Virus record (IMG/VR): IMGVR_UViG_3300024358_000009
Coordinates: 62,001 to 126,000 of that record
Reading direction: 5' to 3' (one strand)
Source: a virus
Length of the DNA stretch: 64,000 nt
In this document: positions 43,501 to 50,920 of the stretch, piece by piece
Numbering within the stretch: position 1 is the first letter of the stretch
How the letters are laid out: each line of letters starts with the position of its first letter
Notes under the pieces: model-generated
Databases searched by the model: none
The model's input: only the letters and a program-made list of their open reading frames with translations
Told to the model about the DNA's origin: nothing
Translations under genes and position numbers: made by a program

Positions 43501-45529
43501 GTGTTAAAGTTCTGCATTTTGTTTGTGCTTCTTCTATTTCTTCAGTATTGGATTTAAAACCAACAAATGTTCCTGTATTAACTAGTCCTAATGACGCAGA
43601 AGGATTTGATGTAGAAAAATAACCTGTTAAAAATTCATTGTTATTAAATAATTTACCAGATAATACACATTGACCATCCCAAGCACCTTCTACTTGTTCT
43701 TGTGACCATCCAAAAATATCTGTCTGAACACTCTTATTTGCAAAAAAGTTTGGTATAAAAACTGATTTAATTGAGTTGTATAAATTTGGATCGTATTGTG
43801 GAGCGGTTGCGATTATATGCGTTCCATCGGCATATGTATTAGAAGATGTTTTTCTACCACCTGATAAAACATAAAATCTTGAATTAGAAGATACTATATT
43901 ACTGTAATAATCATTTATTTTTGAAGTATTTAAAGTAAATTTTGAATTAAAAGAACTAGGGGCAGCACTATCAGAATATAAATTAGATAAAAATCTATTT
44001 TGTATATATAACTGTCTTTCGTTCTGTGGAAAGATAGTATTTTTTAGATCATATTTATCTAATCGAACAAAGCCTATTGATGGAGGTCCAAAATAATTAT
44101 TTTCTATAATACTAGAAAATGTTAAAATTATACCGTTTCCAAACTTGCCTACAATAATATCAAAATCCCAATTGAAATTTCTATTAGAATTGTCTTTATG
44201 AGGAATGTAATAACTAGATGTTTTAAAGTTATGTCTAGTGTCATAAGTTGAAGCATTGAGATGTAAATTAAATCTATAGTCATTTAATTTTAATACTGCT
44301 GAATTACTTGTATAGTTTAAATCTTCAGATGTTATAAATACCGCAAATTCATTATTTTGTGGTGGATTATTAGGTCTTACAGTTGTTGTTGTAGTGGTTG
44401 TAGTTGTAGTGGTCGTGGTAGTTGTGGTTGTAGCAGTCGTAGTCGTTGGTGCTGTCTTTACATTAATTGGTATATTATGAATAATGTCTTGCAATGAATT
44501 GAATATAGAACCGTTTTGCCTAAGTTTTATAGAAGTTTTTACTGTGTCTAGTAAATAAGATCTTAAAATATATCCTAATGTTAATTTAAATGATGGTATT
44601 GAAGACACGCCATTAGTTACATCTCTAGAACCAAACGAAAATGTTTCAACAAAATCATTTTGGCCATTATCTATTACTTGTATAATTATTCCAGTAACTG
44701 CATTAGAAGCAGACATATTAAAATTATTAGCAAGTACTCCATTTTCATCTAAAAAAGATATATAAATATTATTTGTATTAACAAATGTTTCATATGCTTC
44801 TAAACTTAATTGATCATGTTGTGTGCTTGAATTTGCGATTGTAGCTGGATTAGTCATACTAGCTACAATTTGAGAAGCGACAGAACCTGGTCTTAAAACA
44901 GTAACTGGTGACCAATCTGGATCACTATTAGATATTTGTGCTGCATTATCTAAAGTCAAAGTAAATGTTAAATATACTATAATATTAGCATTATTCGCAA
45001 AAATAGATGGATCTGTTCCTATCCATTCTAATCTTAAAGAATTAGCATCTATAGTATAAGTAGAATTTGTGGATATAGATTTAGAAAATGTTCCACCAGA
45101 AGAATTTTTAATTAAAAAATTATTATTAGAAGAAGTAACTGTTAATGTGCCTACTGCTTTTATTGGTGATAAAGGTAATCCAGAATTTGTAAAAGTTAAT
45201 ACTATATTTTCTGAAATAAGAGATTTTCCAGAAGAATCTAAACTAATAGATGTGGGAATTCCAGCTGTTACACGAAGAGTATCTGGGTATACAGCAGTAG
45301 GACTTAATGTCGTTGTGGTAGTTGTTGTAGTAGTCGGAGCGGAATTAATAGATTTAATAGGAATCCACTGTTGTGAGTTTGGATTCCAAAAAAATGTAGC
45401 ATTGCTTGCTGTATTATACCAAAAAGCAGGTCTTTTTCTTTCAACTATTTTTGGTTCATTGGGCTGTCTATATACTAAAGAATCTCTAGAAGGATTAGAA
45501 ATTCCTGGCAATTCGTTAGGATTAGGCAT
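37586..45529 (-). CDS. Giant multidomain virion protein with poly-Thr linkers
   Basis: A 2647-residue protein. An FW-type module (FWYNTASNATFFWNPNSQQW) comes first, then folded regions joined by runs of 9 to about 22 threonines, often closed by Pro: near residues 66-75, 362-383, 947-976, 1309-1323 and 1370-1381, plus an interrupted run near 1749-1797. A Cys-rich mini-domain (six Cys in about 43 residues) lies between two of the runs. A late segment (about 2427-2481) is almost pure Gly with Pro and Leu. No signal peptide is present. It probably forms long flexible virion appendages; Thr-rich linkers are potential O-glycosylation sites. AGGA precedes the start. Confidence 0.65.
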   Translation of the reverse strand: MPNPNELPGISNPSRDSLVYRQPNEPKIVERKRPAFWYNTASNATFFWNPNSQQWIPIKSINSAPTTTTTTTTTLSPTAVYPDTLRVTAGIPTSISLDSSGKSLISENIVLTFTNSGLPLSPIKAVGTLTVTSSNNNFLIKNSSGGTFSKSISTNSTYTIDANSLRLEWIGTDPSIFANNANIIVYLTFTLTLDNAAQISNSDPDWSPVTVLRPGSVASQIVASMTNPATIANSSTQHDQLSLEAYETFVNTNNIYISFLDENGVLANNFNMSASNAVTGIIIQVIDNGQNDFVETFSFGSRDVTNGVSSIPSFKLTLGYILRSYLLDTVKTSIKLRQNGSIFNSLQDIIHNIPINVKTAPTTTTATTTTTTTTTTTTTTTTTVRPNNPPQNNEFAVFITSEDLNYTSNSAVLKLNDYRFNLHLNASTYDTRHNFKTSSYYIPHKDNSNRNFNWDFDIIVGKFGNGIILTFSSIIENNYFGPPSIGFVRLDKYDLKNTIFPQNERQLYIQNRFLSNLYSDSAAPSSFNSKFTLNTSKINDYYSNIVSSNSRFYVLSGGRKTSSNTYADGTHIIATAPQYDPNLYNSIKSVFIPNFFANKSVQTDIFGWSQEQVEGAWDGQCVLSGKLFNNNEFLTGYFSTSNPSASLGLVNTGTFVGFKSNTEEIEEAQTKCRTLTQNASGFITYNFVKIFEDKYDIKGSIFIHENRTTEIINGNTTFVSNFFVATPFEFYTFKYLLQNNGLPSGTAPSISKFILEQGDDNATDYKILLDTDYNKCNLEYVASDADWHSLYIVLRKQCYEFYEPGEAGKSLTDQLNDVLFFGSPVECLNIIKIPYIKLFEPNLTELGDLGLDNFKISLVSNNFSVPLKTGIETVLLYQTLPVYFGNTDDQKFPFMYRSFNSPTNKNNTSIIEPKFVTTFNKFQSIPNFEFLTESCSCDVHVLQNNFNTTTTTTSLNTTTTTTTTTTTTTTTTTTTTQAPPECFGTWKTVKVEKATSPSPYIKKGYLSSIGNNTNKTAIIYILGNLETFYKTNDINLFDTEIRYDLFDNLGYNLINTPNNSSFNTPIDINFNIEAVLNTDSSMIIAPSILPPEQLIFETSEEYVVSVTKNYFLTKNNNVYKCYFGSGKIFEGTFNGDAYLEPITNNSDIFILSTSSSDDVYVKKGNSNTFIIAQNQGITLKSTYKRIDFDSLHYLAIDNNGNLKVSYPNNFTQWQSVIINNINANAPVKFIDVVSNGIGAIALTDKRYIYFTFDSFNWHEYDLGEDYLFHNIEFFPKNENTDTDKFVITSFFNGNAHVHHVECSSITPPTTTTTTTTTTTTSTTPCPSWKSVYNEALDCFDCVCEVDGSGIYTSQEECETALQAASLAICTTTTTTTTTTTTSAPPTPCDLAKAELTSTFQYCFNLNNLSKPANNCCPELNLFLNYYKQYSTSPYTGIYVTDLPDGRFEKLTSNDFITNNDPTLYYFAYKPISILTDPLTNEYPPEETGPYYDFLKSCNIPRKCLFNLNTKRFINTSIILRGFSSRSNINIGLHYITWQLQLWFDTQEEYQSGGTTFYFWKKSYPQLNDSQKQIIDQLSGTGSIFKDERFVPIIIRNPSQKQYLNSVVLNRDPWHASHGCLVGIVFYDKNIKEIVPYQNEEQQKAFISRWECSFKQLPYGRSLLKYGYIQPEFYVHESTLTRQNSNPIFYVAASYNPKNPLSIYQTLDAYSIGNIYNIRGMLKEIRHIGGTNIEYNNTTRITLEPDCTGLITTTTTTPNTQTTTTKISINRPPLPPVVTTTTTTATTTTTGPGGTTTTVGPSGTALKMPDGITFRNGKIYITVGGYVRKVIENDIGDPVNNSGGPVMSNTVCYWNYSQKEKGRIGRSWLRFTQLKHSVHGTNIHDIRSPDRSDTSYLFNCGDFPAQNNPDFGVVLPSISASAMGLLEAQRNYFALTNVLANSNVFPVPHLDATNCRKPSYPITDSLNIKIDEHIKTGCKTSKYTTPEGYTFSAQTAYFILSPAFTRRGNEEDGYSNFLVVTFNTIGFYNDPYERGFLYGPDPYYRGSVNISGDTGWLPNFVAGAICNPRCEVYYPDPESEVGLHRFKNGTIALIGNHNTLEIGNMLNGTNSAVNFGFGPCLLKGLWLNRNNGSKFIDSAASLVGQACSSYFHGKETDPKKYFSINKPNELYNEGDYVPLVGPFSSSNMSGSLQQAILEKNGPCGENLIGFNGSPSAMAEGQGMVISAAQWGELLTSLSNIAPVTQADIMSHWSANIKNVDPFMLSYGKCTTVSNFNNLTYNLQIDPATGRPYVDEDGNPTGEIVPSQDLANPEGAEDPDDNFNSSALAINPDSPLVKPEPYAVGPGVIGTNSTNPVTGPTRPQPPNPLPTGTNPVNGSCPPGEEVYTFYIRGVYGIITNIVNKCCKSILINTACGIKKICEHAIYGGTPGLLDCLPPGPGPGGFGGGYGYPGGLGGLGGLGGLGLGGGGFGGGGGIAGVPQPGNPAVVVDNLRRGNEPKPPCVQRDYNGQKFATPPYTDTNIDNFGGKLEPCNFCKSNVKNALVNGEVVQQPKEVGFCAQMTIKYKTYIDEDGCLQSIPGNSLDTVNVNVKGEQKQYQVTGEQNISKDICFYSIPGKNLTAEQAYLDWATGEFNGKPNKPPYVAAGRK
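38085..38250 (-). repeat. Poly-glycine coding segment
   Basis: Encodes GGLGGLGGLGG- and FGGGGG-type sequence near the C-terminus of the giant protein. It is low-complexity at protein level with mixed Gly codons, so it is a flexible or elastic linker rather than a simple DNA microsatellite. Confidence 0.7.
40138..40284 (-). repeat. Interrupted poly-Thr/Pro linker tract
   Basis: Encodes several short Thr runs separated by Pro, Gly and Val (TTTTTPNTQTTTTK, then VVTTTTTTATTTTT and TTTTVGPSG). All four Thr codons occur. Part of the gene at 37586-45529. Confidence 0.75.
41387..41422 (-). repeat. Poly-Thr linker, 12 Thr codons
   Basis: Twelve consecutive Thr codons with mixed third bases, following a Cys and ending in Ser-Ala-Pro-Pro. 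It flanks the Cys-rich mini-domain of the giant protein on its C-terminal side. Confidence 0.85.
41561..41605 (-). repeat. Poly-Thr linker with one Ser
   Basis: Fifteen codons, fourteen Thr and one Ser, between PP and PCPSW. It flanks the Cys-rich mini-domain on its N-terminal side. Confidence 0.85.
42602..42689 (-). repeat. Longest poly-Thr linker
   Basis: Two runs, six Thr then about twenty Thr, separated by SLN and closed by QAPP. Codons ACA, ACT, ACC and ACG are intermixed although the genome is AT-rich, which argues for selection on the amino acid. Confidence 0.85.
44381..44446 (-). repeat. Poly-Thr linker with one Ala
   Basis: Twenty-two codons, Thr except one Ala, between AP and VRPNNPP. 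It joins the second and third folded regions of the giant protein. Confidence 0.85.
45308..45334 (-). repeat. Poly-Thr linker, nine Thr codons
   Basis: Nine Thr codons between SAP and LSPTAVYP, just after the N-terminal FW-type module. The flanking TTTLSPT recurs at the C-terminus of the 1146-residue tail protein. Confidence 0.85.
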
Positions 45530-48467
45530 ATGCGTTTCCTGAGAATGATACCCAATTAGAACCGTTATTATCAGTTATCCAAAAATATAATACAGAATTA
45601 GTAGTGTCATACCAAACAGCAAAAGAATTGCTTGGTGGATTTGACGGCCTACTAGGCTGTTGATAAAAGTTTACCACAGCTAGTCCTGGAGTTCCAGCAG
45701 ATCCTTGATAACCTTGAAATCCTTGTGGGCCAGTTGGGCCAGTAGGACCATTTTGGCCAGCTTGACCGGTTGGACCAGTTGGACCAACAGGACCAGATGA
45801 ACCATTAGATCCTGGAGTTCCTGGAGTTCCATTAGAACCATTAGCACCAAAAATATCACGCAAAGTAAAGGTTCTATTTTTTGAAGATTGTGTAGATTCA
45901 AGTATCAAAGTTGTAGAAGATTCATTTATAGGAATATCCCAAACAACTATGTTTTTAGTTCCTGCTAATGGGTCATTATTTTGAGTTGTAGCTACAGTAG
46001 AATTTGATCCTGTCGCTGTTCTAATAGCTAATAATTCTGGAGAAGATGTGAAATCAAAGAAGTATCTTTGACCCCTTATAATTGTGATCGGTTCTGTATT
46101 ACCAAGACCTTGTATTTCAATTAATGAAGAATTATTTGTTACTGTATATAAAGTTCCGCCTCTATCTCCTTGATAACCTTGAAAACCTTGAAAACCTCTT
46201 GGGCCAGCAGAGCCAATTAAGCCTTGTCTTCCTTGAGAACCTTGTGACCCAGCACCACCTTGAAAACCTTGAAAACCTTGTGGACCAGTAGAACCATTAG
46301 ATCCAGCATTACCTTGAAAACCTTGTGATCCTGTAGTTCCAACATTTCCTTGAAAACCTTGCGGACCAGTAGAACCAGAACTTCCAGATAAACCAGTAGA
46401 ACCTTGAAAACCTTGTGGGCCTGTAGAACCAGATGTTCCAGTAGACCCCTGAAATCCTTGAGGACCAGTAGATCCATTTGTACCATTTGTTCCAGCAGAT
46501 CCTTGGAAACCTTGACTTCCTTGGTTACCTTGAAAACCTTGATCTCCCTGAAAACCTCTAGATCCAGACGAGCCAACAAGTCCTTGTCTACCCTGAGATC
46601 CTTGCGGACCAGTTAAGCCAGTTAATCCTTGAAAACCCTGAAATCCTTGGGGTCCATTAGAACCACCGGTAGCACCAGCTTGTGCAACAGTAGCCCAATA
46701 TAAAGGATTTAAATCTGGCTGTTTTGGAGAAGAACTAGTACTTGCAAGTATAGCTATATAACTAGTGCCACCATAATAAACTACATCGTTAAGAGAGTAA
46801 TTAGTAGAAGATGACCAATCACCCTTCCAAGATATACCAGTATTACCTTGGATACCTTGAAAACCTTGAGATCCTTGAGGACCAGCAGCACCTTGAGAAC
46901 CTTGGGAACCATTATTTCCAGCAGCACCTTGAGAACCTTGAGATCCTTGGGAACCATTATTTCCAGAAGCACCTTGAGAACCTTGAGATCCTTGAGGGCC
47001 AGAAGATCCAGCAGCACCTTGACTGCCTTGACTGCCTTGTGAACCATTACTACCGGCAGAACCTTGTGCACCTTGAGAACCAGTAACTCCTACTGGACCT
47101 TGAGATCCTTGAGAACCTTGTGATCCAGAAGAACCAGTAGATCCTTGAGATCCTTGTGGACCAGAAGAACCTTGAAAACCTTGAGAACCTTGAGTTCCGG
47201 CAGATCCTTGATTTCCTTGAGATCCAGTAGATCCTTGATCTCCTTGAGAGCCTTGAGAACCTTGATTACCAGTAGACCCTTGATTTCCTTGAGATCCTTG
47301 TGGTCCAGTAGAACCAGTAAAACCTTGATTGCCTTGACTACCAGAAGAACCTTGTAAACCTTGAGATCCAGTAGAACCCTGTGGTCCAATGACACCAACT
47401 ACACCCTGAGAACCCTGAGAACCTTGAAAACCTTGAGTACCAGTAGATCCTTGAACACCTTGGACTCCGTTACCACCCTGCAAACCTTGCAAACCCTGAG
47501 AGCCTTGTGATCCTTGAGATCCTTGTAAACCTTGAACACCTTGATTGCCTTGAGGACCAGTATAATCGGTAACGGAAATAGATCTTATAATTGCAGGATT
47601 AGTTATTGATTGAACAACTATACCGCTAGAAGGAGCATCTAAAGGTATTTCATAAGTAATGATTTGACCTGTACTTCCAGAAGATTCATTATTATTAGAA
47701 CTAGTTCCAGCAACATTAGTAGTTAAACCATCTCCATTTCTAATAGCTACAAAGTTAGATGTTAATGCGGAAAAATCGAAAAAGAATTTTTGTCCACGAC
47801 AAACAGTTATTGGATCTGAATTGTTAGAAATGCCTTCAACGGCAAATTGATTACTTACTATAGAAAAAATAAATTTGGTTCCACCACTTATACCTTCAGA
47901 ACCCTGATATCCTTGTAGACCTTGAGATCCAGCCGAGCCTTGACCTCCTTGACTACCTTGACGACCTTGACTTCCTTGAGAACCTTGTGATCCTTGTGAA
48001 CCCTGCGTTCCTTGAGATCCTTGCGATCCCTGTGTTCCTTGTGATCCCTGAGATCCCTGACTACCTTGAACACCTTGCGAACCGGTATAACCTCTGTCTC
48101 CCTGAGAACCTTGTGATCCTTGAGAACCCTGAGATCCTTGCGAACCTTGTGAACCCTGAGAACCTTGATTACCTTGCGAACCTTGAGATCCAGAAGTTCC
48201 AGTTGATCCTTGGGAACCTTGTGATCCTTGAGATCCCTGAAAACCCTGACGACCTTGTGCTCCTTGTGCTCCTTGTGCACCAGTAGCACCGTCTCCAAAA
48301 GCTGCCCAATAAGTAGAAGCCGTTTCTGGATTTTGATTAGTAGATGACTGAATGGCTATATAAGTAGATGAATTATATTCAACTATATCGTTTGCAGTAT
48401 ATGATGCAGAAGAAGACCAAGTGCCCTTATAAAGAACACCTATAGAACCAGTATTAATTAACGGCAT
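45522..48467 (-). CDS. Collagen-like fibre protein (Gly-Ser-Gln type)
   Basis: A 981-residue protein. Residues 15-57 are a CBM5/12-like module (YKGTWSSSASYTANDIVEYN). Collagen-like Gly-X-Y blocks follow at about 60-198, 305-575, 633-775 and 880-935, mainly GSQ, GNQ, GPQ and GFQ. They are interrupted by two cupredoxin-like beta domains (PITVCRGQKFFFDF and PITIIRGQRYFFDF) and a second CBM-like module near 578. The C-terminus is an FW-type module (FAVWYDTTNSVLYFWITD). GAGGG precedes the ATG. It should trimerise into long rods with beads; probably a head or tail fibre that binds glycans. Confidence 0.8.
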   Translation of the reverse strand: MPLINTGSIGVLYKGTWSSSASYTANDIVEYNSSTYIAIQSSTNQNPETASTYWAAFGDGATGAQGAQGAQGRQGFQGSQGSQGSQGSTGTSGSQGSQGNQGSQGSQGSQGSQGSQGSQGSQGDRGYTGSQGVQGSQGSQGSQGTQGSQGSQGTQGSQGSQGSQGSQGRQGSQGGQGSAGSQGLQGYQGSEGISGGTKFIFSIVSNQFAVEGISNNSDPITVCRGQKFFFDFSALTSNFVAIRNGDGLTTNVAGTSSNNNESSGSTGQIITYEIPLDAPSSGIVVQSITNPAIIRSISVTDYTGPQGNQGVQGLQGSQGSQGSQGLQGLQGGNGVQGVQGSTGTQGFQGSQGSQGVVGVIGPQGSTGSQGLQGSSGSQGNQGFTGSTGPQGSQGNQGSTGNQGSQGSQGDQGSTGSQGNQGSAGTQGSQGFQGSSGPQGSQGSTGSSGSQGSQGSQGPVGVTGSQGAQGSAGSNGSQGSQGSQGAAGSSGPQGSQGSQGASGNNGSQGSQGSQGAAGNNGSQGSQGAAGPQGSQGFQGIQGNTGISWKGDWSSSTNYSLNDVVYYGGTSYIAILASTSSSPKQPDLNPLYWATVAQAGATGGSNGPQGFQGFQGLTGLTGPQGSQGRQGLVGSSGSRGFQGDQGFQGNQGSQGFQGSAGTNGTNGSTGPQGFQGSTGTSGSTGPQGFQGSTGLSGSSGSTGPQGFQGNVGTTGSQGFQGNAGSNGSTGPQGFQGFQGGAGSQGSQGRQGLIGSAGPRGFQGFQGYQGDRGGTLYTVTNNSSLIEIQGLGNTEPITIIRGQRYFFDFTSSPELLAIRTATGSNSTVATTQNNDPLAGTKNIVVWDIPINESSTTLILESTQSSKNRTFTLRDIFGANGSNGTPGTPGSNGSSGPVGPTGPTGQAGQNGPTGPTGPQGFQGYQGSAGTPGLAVVNFYQQPSRPSNPPSNSFAVWYDTTNSVLYFWITDNNGSNWVSFSGNAYA
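46681..46833 (-). repeat. CBM-like module duplicated at 16303-16452
   Basis: This stretch and 16303-16452 encode nearly the same 50-residue module (WKGDWSSSxNYS to LYW), and the nucleotide sequences match closely, including about 27 of 28 bases at the ends near 46806-46833 and 16425-16452. They lie in two different virion genes 30 kb apart, a sign of recent copying within the genome. Confidence 0.75.
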
Positions 48468-48470
48468 TTC

Positions 48471-48929
48471 TTATCCCTCTTTTGCAACAAATTCTTTTCC
48501 AGAAGATGCACATATTACACTAACAGCCCCATTTGGAATAAAACCACTTTCAAAACTTAATTGACCACCAGTAAGAACTGGGTATGAATTTGTATCTGTA
48601 GCAACACCATCTATATTTACATACATAACTGTATCGGACAAATTAACAAATAATAAATAATTTCTTTGTGGTCTTGCAGCAAAAACAGTTTGAGCCACAT
48701 TGGCTTGAGTTATAGTTCCAGAGCCATCTGTTAAAGTACCAAAAGTTGAAGCGTCTACATAATTAATGCCAAAAGTTTCTTCTATGGCTGGTTGTGGTAA
48801 GTCTTGATATATTTTTGCACCACCAAGATAAGTTCCTCTATCAGTACTTTCAACTCCTGGTGGAGTTTGAATATAAGCACCGCCATAAACAAAATTTCCA
48901 CTACCATCAATCCTATTTAAATCTGCCAT
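48471..48929 (-). CDS. Small beta-rich virion protein
   Basis: A 152-residue protein with GAGGTGAG before the ATG. Residues 75-150 form a beta-sandwich-like segment (VFAARPQRNYLLFVNLSDTV, MYVNIDG, GGQLSFESGFIPNGAVSVIC) seen in many phage head-surface or receptor-binding proteins. The N-terminal part (VYGGAYIQTPPGVESTD) is extended. It lies between a connector candidate and a fibre and may link the two. It is not matched to a named family. Confidence 0.5.
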   Translation of the reverse strand: MADLNRIDGSGNFVYGGAYIQTPPGVESTDRGTYLGGAKIYQDLPQPAIEETFGINYVDASTFGTLTDGSGTITQANVAQTVFAARPQRNYLLFVNLSDTVMYVNIDGVATDTNSYPVLTGGQLSFESGFIPNGAVSVICASSGKEFVAKEG

Positions 48930-48937
48930 TTCTCACC

Positions 48938-49468
48938 TCATCTAAAATATGAATTTCCACCTTGATTATTTGGATAGTATGTCTGATCACTGTAACCAGC
49001 AAATACTCTAAATGGTGCTATGATAGCTGCTCCAGCTATAACGCCACTTCTACCAGTTTGATAGTCTAATTTAGCTTCGTCATAAACGGCACACCAACCT
49101 TTTTCAATAAGTTTTAGTCTGCCGTCCATTGATCCACGCAAATCTATAGAAGAACTACCATCTCTAATAGCTATGCCTTGACGAACACTTGTTCTTGCTT
49201 CAGATCTTTCAATAATGCAAGCTGCTTTAAAACATACTAAATTTATAAAGTTTTCATCTCTAGATACATTACGAACAGTAGGATCTGGACTTATTGTTAG
49301 TCCTTGAATATCAACACTATAGTTTACAGGAAAGTCTATATCTGTAATAACAATTTGTGCAGCAACTGCTAATGTCTGAACTAATCTACCATCAGTATAA
49401 TTTGGATTTGCTGAAAGATCATCTATCAAAACTCGCAGCAAAGTTGTCATTTCTGACTGCCACAACAT
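48938..49468 (-). CDS. Head-tail connector candidate
   Basis: The start is placed at ATG 49468 because GAGG lies 7 bases upstream; the longer frame to 49480 begins at TTG inside the upstream stop. The protein (176 residues) has a helical N-terminus (MTTLLRVLIDDLSANPNYTD, LVQTLAVAAQIVI) and a central helix NLVCFKAACIIERSEARTSV, followed by GIAIRDGSSSIDLRG, a pattern of head-tail adaptor proteins. The assignment is by general resemblance and by neighbours. Confidence 0.45.
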   Translation of the reverse strand: MLWQSEMTTLLRVLIDDLSANPNYTDGRLVQTLAVAAQIVITDIDFPVNYSVDIQGLTISPDPTVRNVSRDENFINLVCFKAACIIERSEARTSVRQGIAIRDGSSSIDLRGSMDGRLKLIEKGWCAVYDEAKLDYQTGRSGVIAGAAIIAPFRVFAGYSDQTYYPNNQGGNSYFR

Positions 49469-49476
49469 AGATAACC

Positions 49477-49797
49477 TCAAGCAAAAGGAGTAATCTTTAT
49501 CGTACCAACAAATAAAGTAGAAATATGGTTGTTAGGAAATAAAGCTCTTATTTCAAAAAACCATCTTCCATAACCCATTTGTTGTAATTGATTTTCAGTC
49601 AAAACTAACGAAAGTTCTGTTGGAGAAACAACCGTCATATTTACTGAAATATCTCTTACAATAAATATTACACCAGCATTAGTTATATATGTGCTTTCAT
49701 CTAATGTAAAAGTATCTGTAATCGGAATGTAATTGGAATCTAATATTTTTTGCAAAAAAACATTTTTAATTATAGTTTTATTTAATAAATTTGCCAT
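49477..49797 (-). CDS. Single Ig-like virion protein
   Basis: About 106 residues from ATG 49797, which follows the upstream stop; a TTG at 49821 is possible but lies inside the previous gene. The C-terminal half (LSLVLTENQLQQMGYGRWFF, then STLFVGTIKITPF) matches the end of the upstream protein (LRLELSSAELAIIGAGRWSY, LTLLVANMIIVPPF), so the two are paralogues and this one carries a single copy of the domain. Confidence 0.6.
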   Translation of the reverse strand: MANLLNKTIIKNVFLQKILDSNYIPITDTFTLDESTYITNAGVIFIVRDISVNMTVVSPTELSLVLTENQLQQMGYGRWFFEIRALFPNNHISTLFVGTIKITPFA

Positions 49798-49798
49798 T

Positions 49799-50446
49799 TT
49801 AGTCGCCAAAAGGTGGAACAATTATCATATTTGCCACCAATAGCGTTAATACATGACCATTATATAAAGTGGCTTTAACTTCATAAGACCAACGACCAGC
49901 ACCTATAATAGCAAGTTCAGCAGAAGAAAGTTCTAGTCTAAGAACAGTATCATTTATAATAGTGAAGTTTTTAGTAAATGTTTCTTTGCCAGCAATAATA
50001 AACTGAACAATAGCACCTGATAAAGTAGGCCATTGAGAAGATGTTAAATCTATAGACCTTCCTTCAGCAGCAAAATAATCATCTATTAATCTTAACTCTA
50101 TTGGTTCTGTTATGTCTGCTGGAACAGGACTCTGTTGGGTTATAACAGAAACACCACCAGCACCAGCCCTAGTACTTACTTTGACATCTACATATTCTAA
50201 TTCTTCTGGATTTATAGCTAAAAAACCAATTATTTCAGTTCCAGATTTAAACTTAACGCCACCTCTAAAGTTTTGTGGATAAGCTGAATATGTCCATAAA
50301 TAATTACCATTTCCTATTTCAACAAAACCTATTGATATAGGTAATGTTATATCTGTTCCATTAGTATCTACTAAAGTGGCTGTTAAATTAGTCAAGCCAA
50401 TATATCTTTTGCCTAAATCTAAAGATATAGAAGCTTGATAAGACAT
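49799..50446 (-). CDS. Double Ig-like virion protein
   Basis: A 215-residue beta-rich protein with two similar halves, each ending in a short closing strand segment. The second half is paralogous to the gene downstream (GAGRWSYEVKATLYNGHVLT against GYGRWFFEIRALFPNNHIST). Its ATG overlaps the stop of the small gene upstream (TAATG). Probably a neck or head-surface component; function unknown. Confidence 0.55.
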   Translation of the reverse strand: MSYQASISLDLGKRYIGLTNLTATLVDTNGTDITLPISIGFVEIGNGNYLWTYSAYPQNFRGGVKFKSGTEIIGFLAINPEELEYVDVKVSTRAGAGGVSVITQQSPVPADITEPIELRLIDDYFAAEGRSIDLTSSQWPTLSGAIVQFIIAGKETFTKNFTIINDTVLRLELSSAELAIIGAGRWSYEVKATLYNGHVLTLLVANMIIVPPFGD

Positions 50447-50607
50447 TAAACAACCTCATAATTTATTTTTTGTTCTGATTCACTTGAAATAGTAGAATCA
50501 GAATACACATGACCAAATACAATATATTCATTAAGCATTAAGCTTTCTGAAATTTGTACAATGCCACTGTTTGCTAAAATCTCAAAATTAACTTCTTGCT
50601 GGCTCAT
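50446..50607 (-). CDS. Small protein, 53 residues
   Basis: A short frame (MSQQEVNFEILANSGIVQIS to the end INYEVV) that fills the space between two genes: it overlaps the upstream gene's end by 20 bases and ends in TAATG coupling with the next start. AGAGAAGAA stands before its ATG. The tight fit and amphipathic sequence support a real gene; function unknown. Confidence 0.6.
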   Translation of the reverse strand: MSQQEVNFEILANSGIVQISESLMLNEYIVFGHVYSDSTISSESEQKINYEVV

Positions 50608-50878
50608 TTTCTTCCCTTATTTGTCTTTTTAAAGCTTGTATCTCTCTTGTATTTAAAAGAACTTGATTAAGAATTTCAAGGCTTTTATTCTGAGTATTTA
50701 CTACAGTTTCTATTCCAGCTTCAAGTTTATCTAAAAACTCCAAATGCCTTTCCTGCATTGGTAAAATAACTTTTTCACCCAACCACATGCCTGATTTATA
50801 TGCACACCATACAAAAAACACTAAAAATGAGAAAGAAACGCCAAATCTTTCAACTAACTGAATAAATTGGTCGCTCAT
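50588..50878 (-). CDS. Single-span membrane protein with coiled coil
   Basis: A 96-residue protein with one membrane segment at about residues 13-32 (VSFSFLVFFVWCAYKSGMWL) and a long helix behind it (ERHLEFLDKLEAGIETVVNT, QALKRQIREENE). GAGGA precedes the ATG. This layout occurs in phage holin-like and spanin-like proteins and also in small virion membrane proteins. No cassette of lysis genes is visible nearby, so a lysis role is only one possibility. Confidence 0.55.
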   Translation of the reverse strand: MSDQFIQLVERFGVSFSFLVFFVWCAYKSGMWLGEKVILPMQERHLEFLDKLEAGIETVVNTQNKSLEILNQVLLNTREIQALKRQIREENEPARS

Positions 50879-50906
50879 TTGATTATCCTCTTAAGAAGTT
50901 GTGCAA

Positions 50907-50913
50907 ATTTATA
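50907..50913 (-). promoter_or_regulatory. TATAAAT motif, late-promoter-like
   Basis: On the - strand GTATATAAATTTG lies about 30 bases before the start of the membrane protein gene. TATAAAT resembles the T4 late-promoter core TATAAATA. A short AT-rich match is weak evidence in this genome. Confidence 0.25.
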
Positions 50914-50920
50914 TACACCA

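Noticed and set aside
45069-45542. + strand frame of 157 codons
   Set aside because: Antisense to the start of the 2647-residue protein; it contains the Val-rich complement of a poly-Thr tract.
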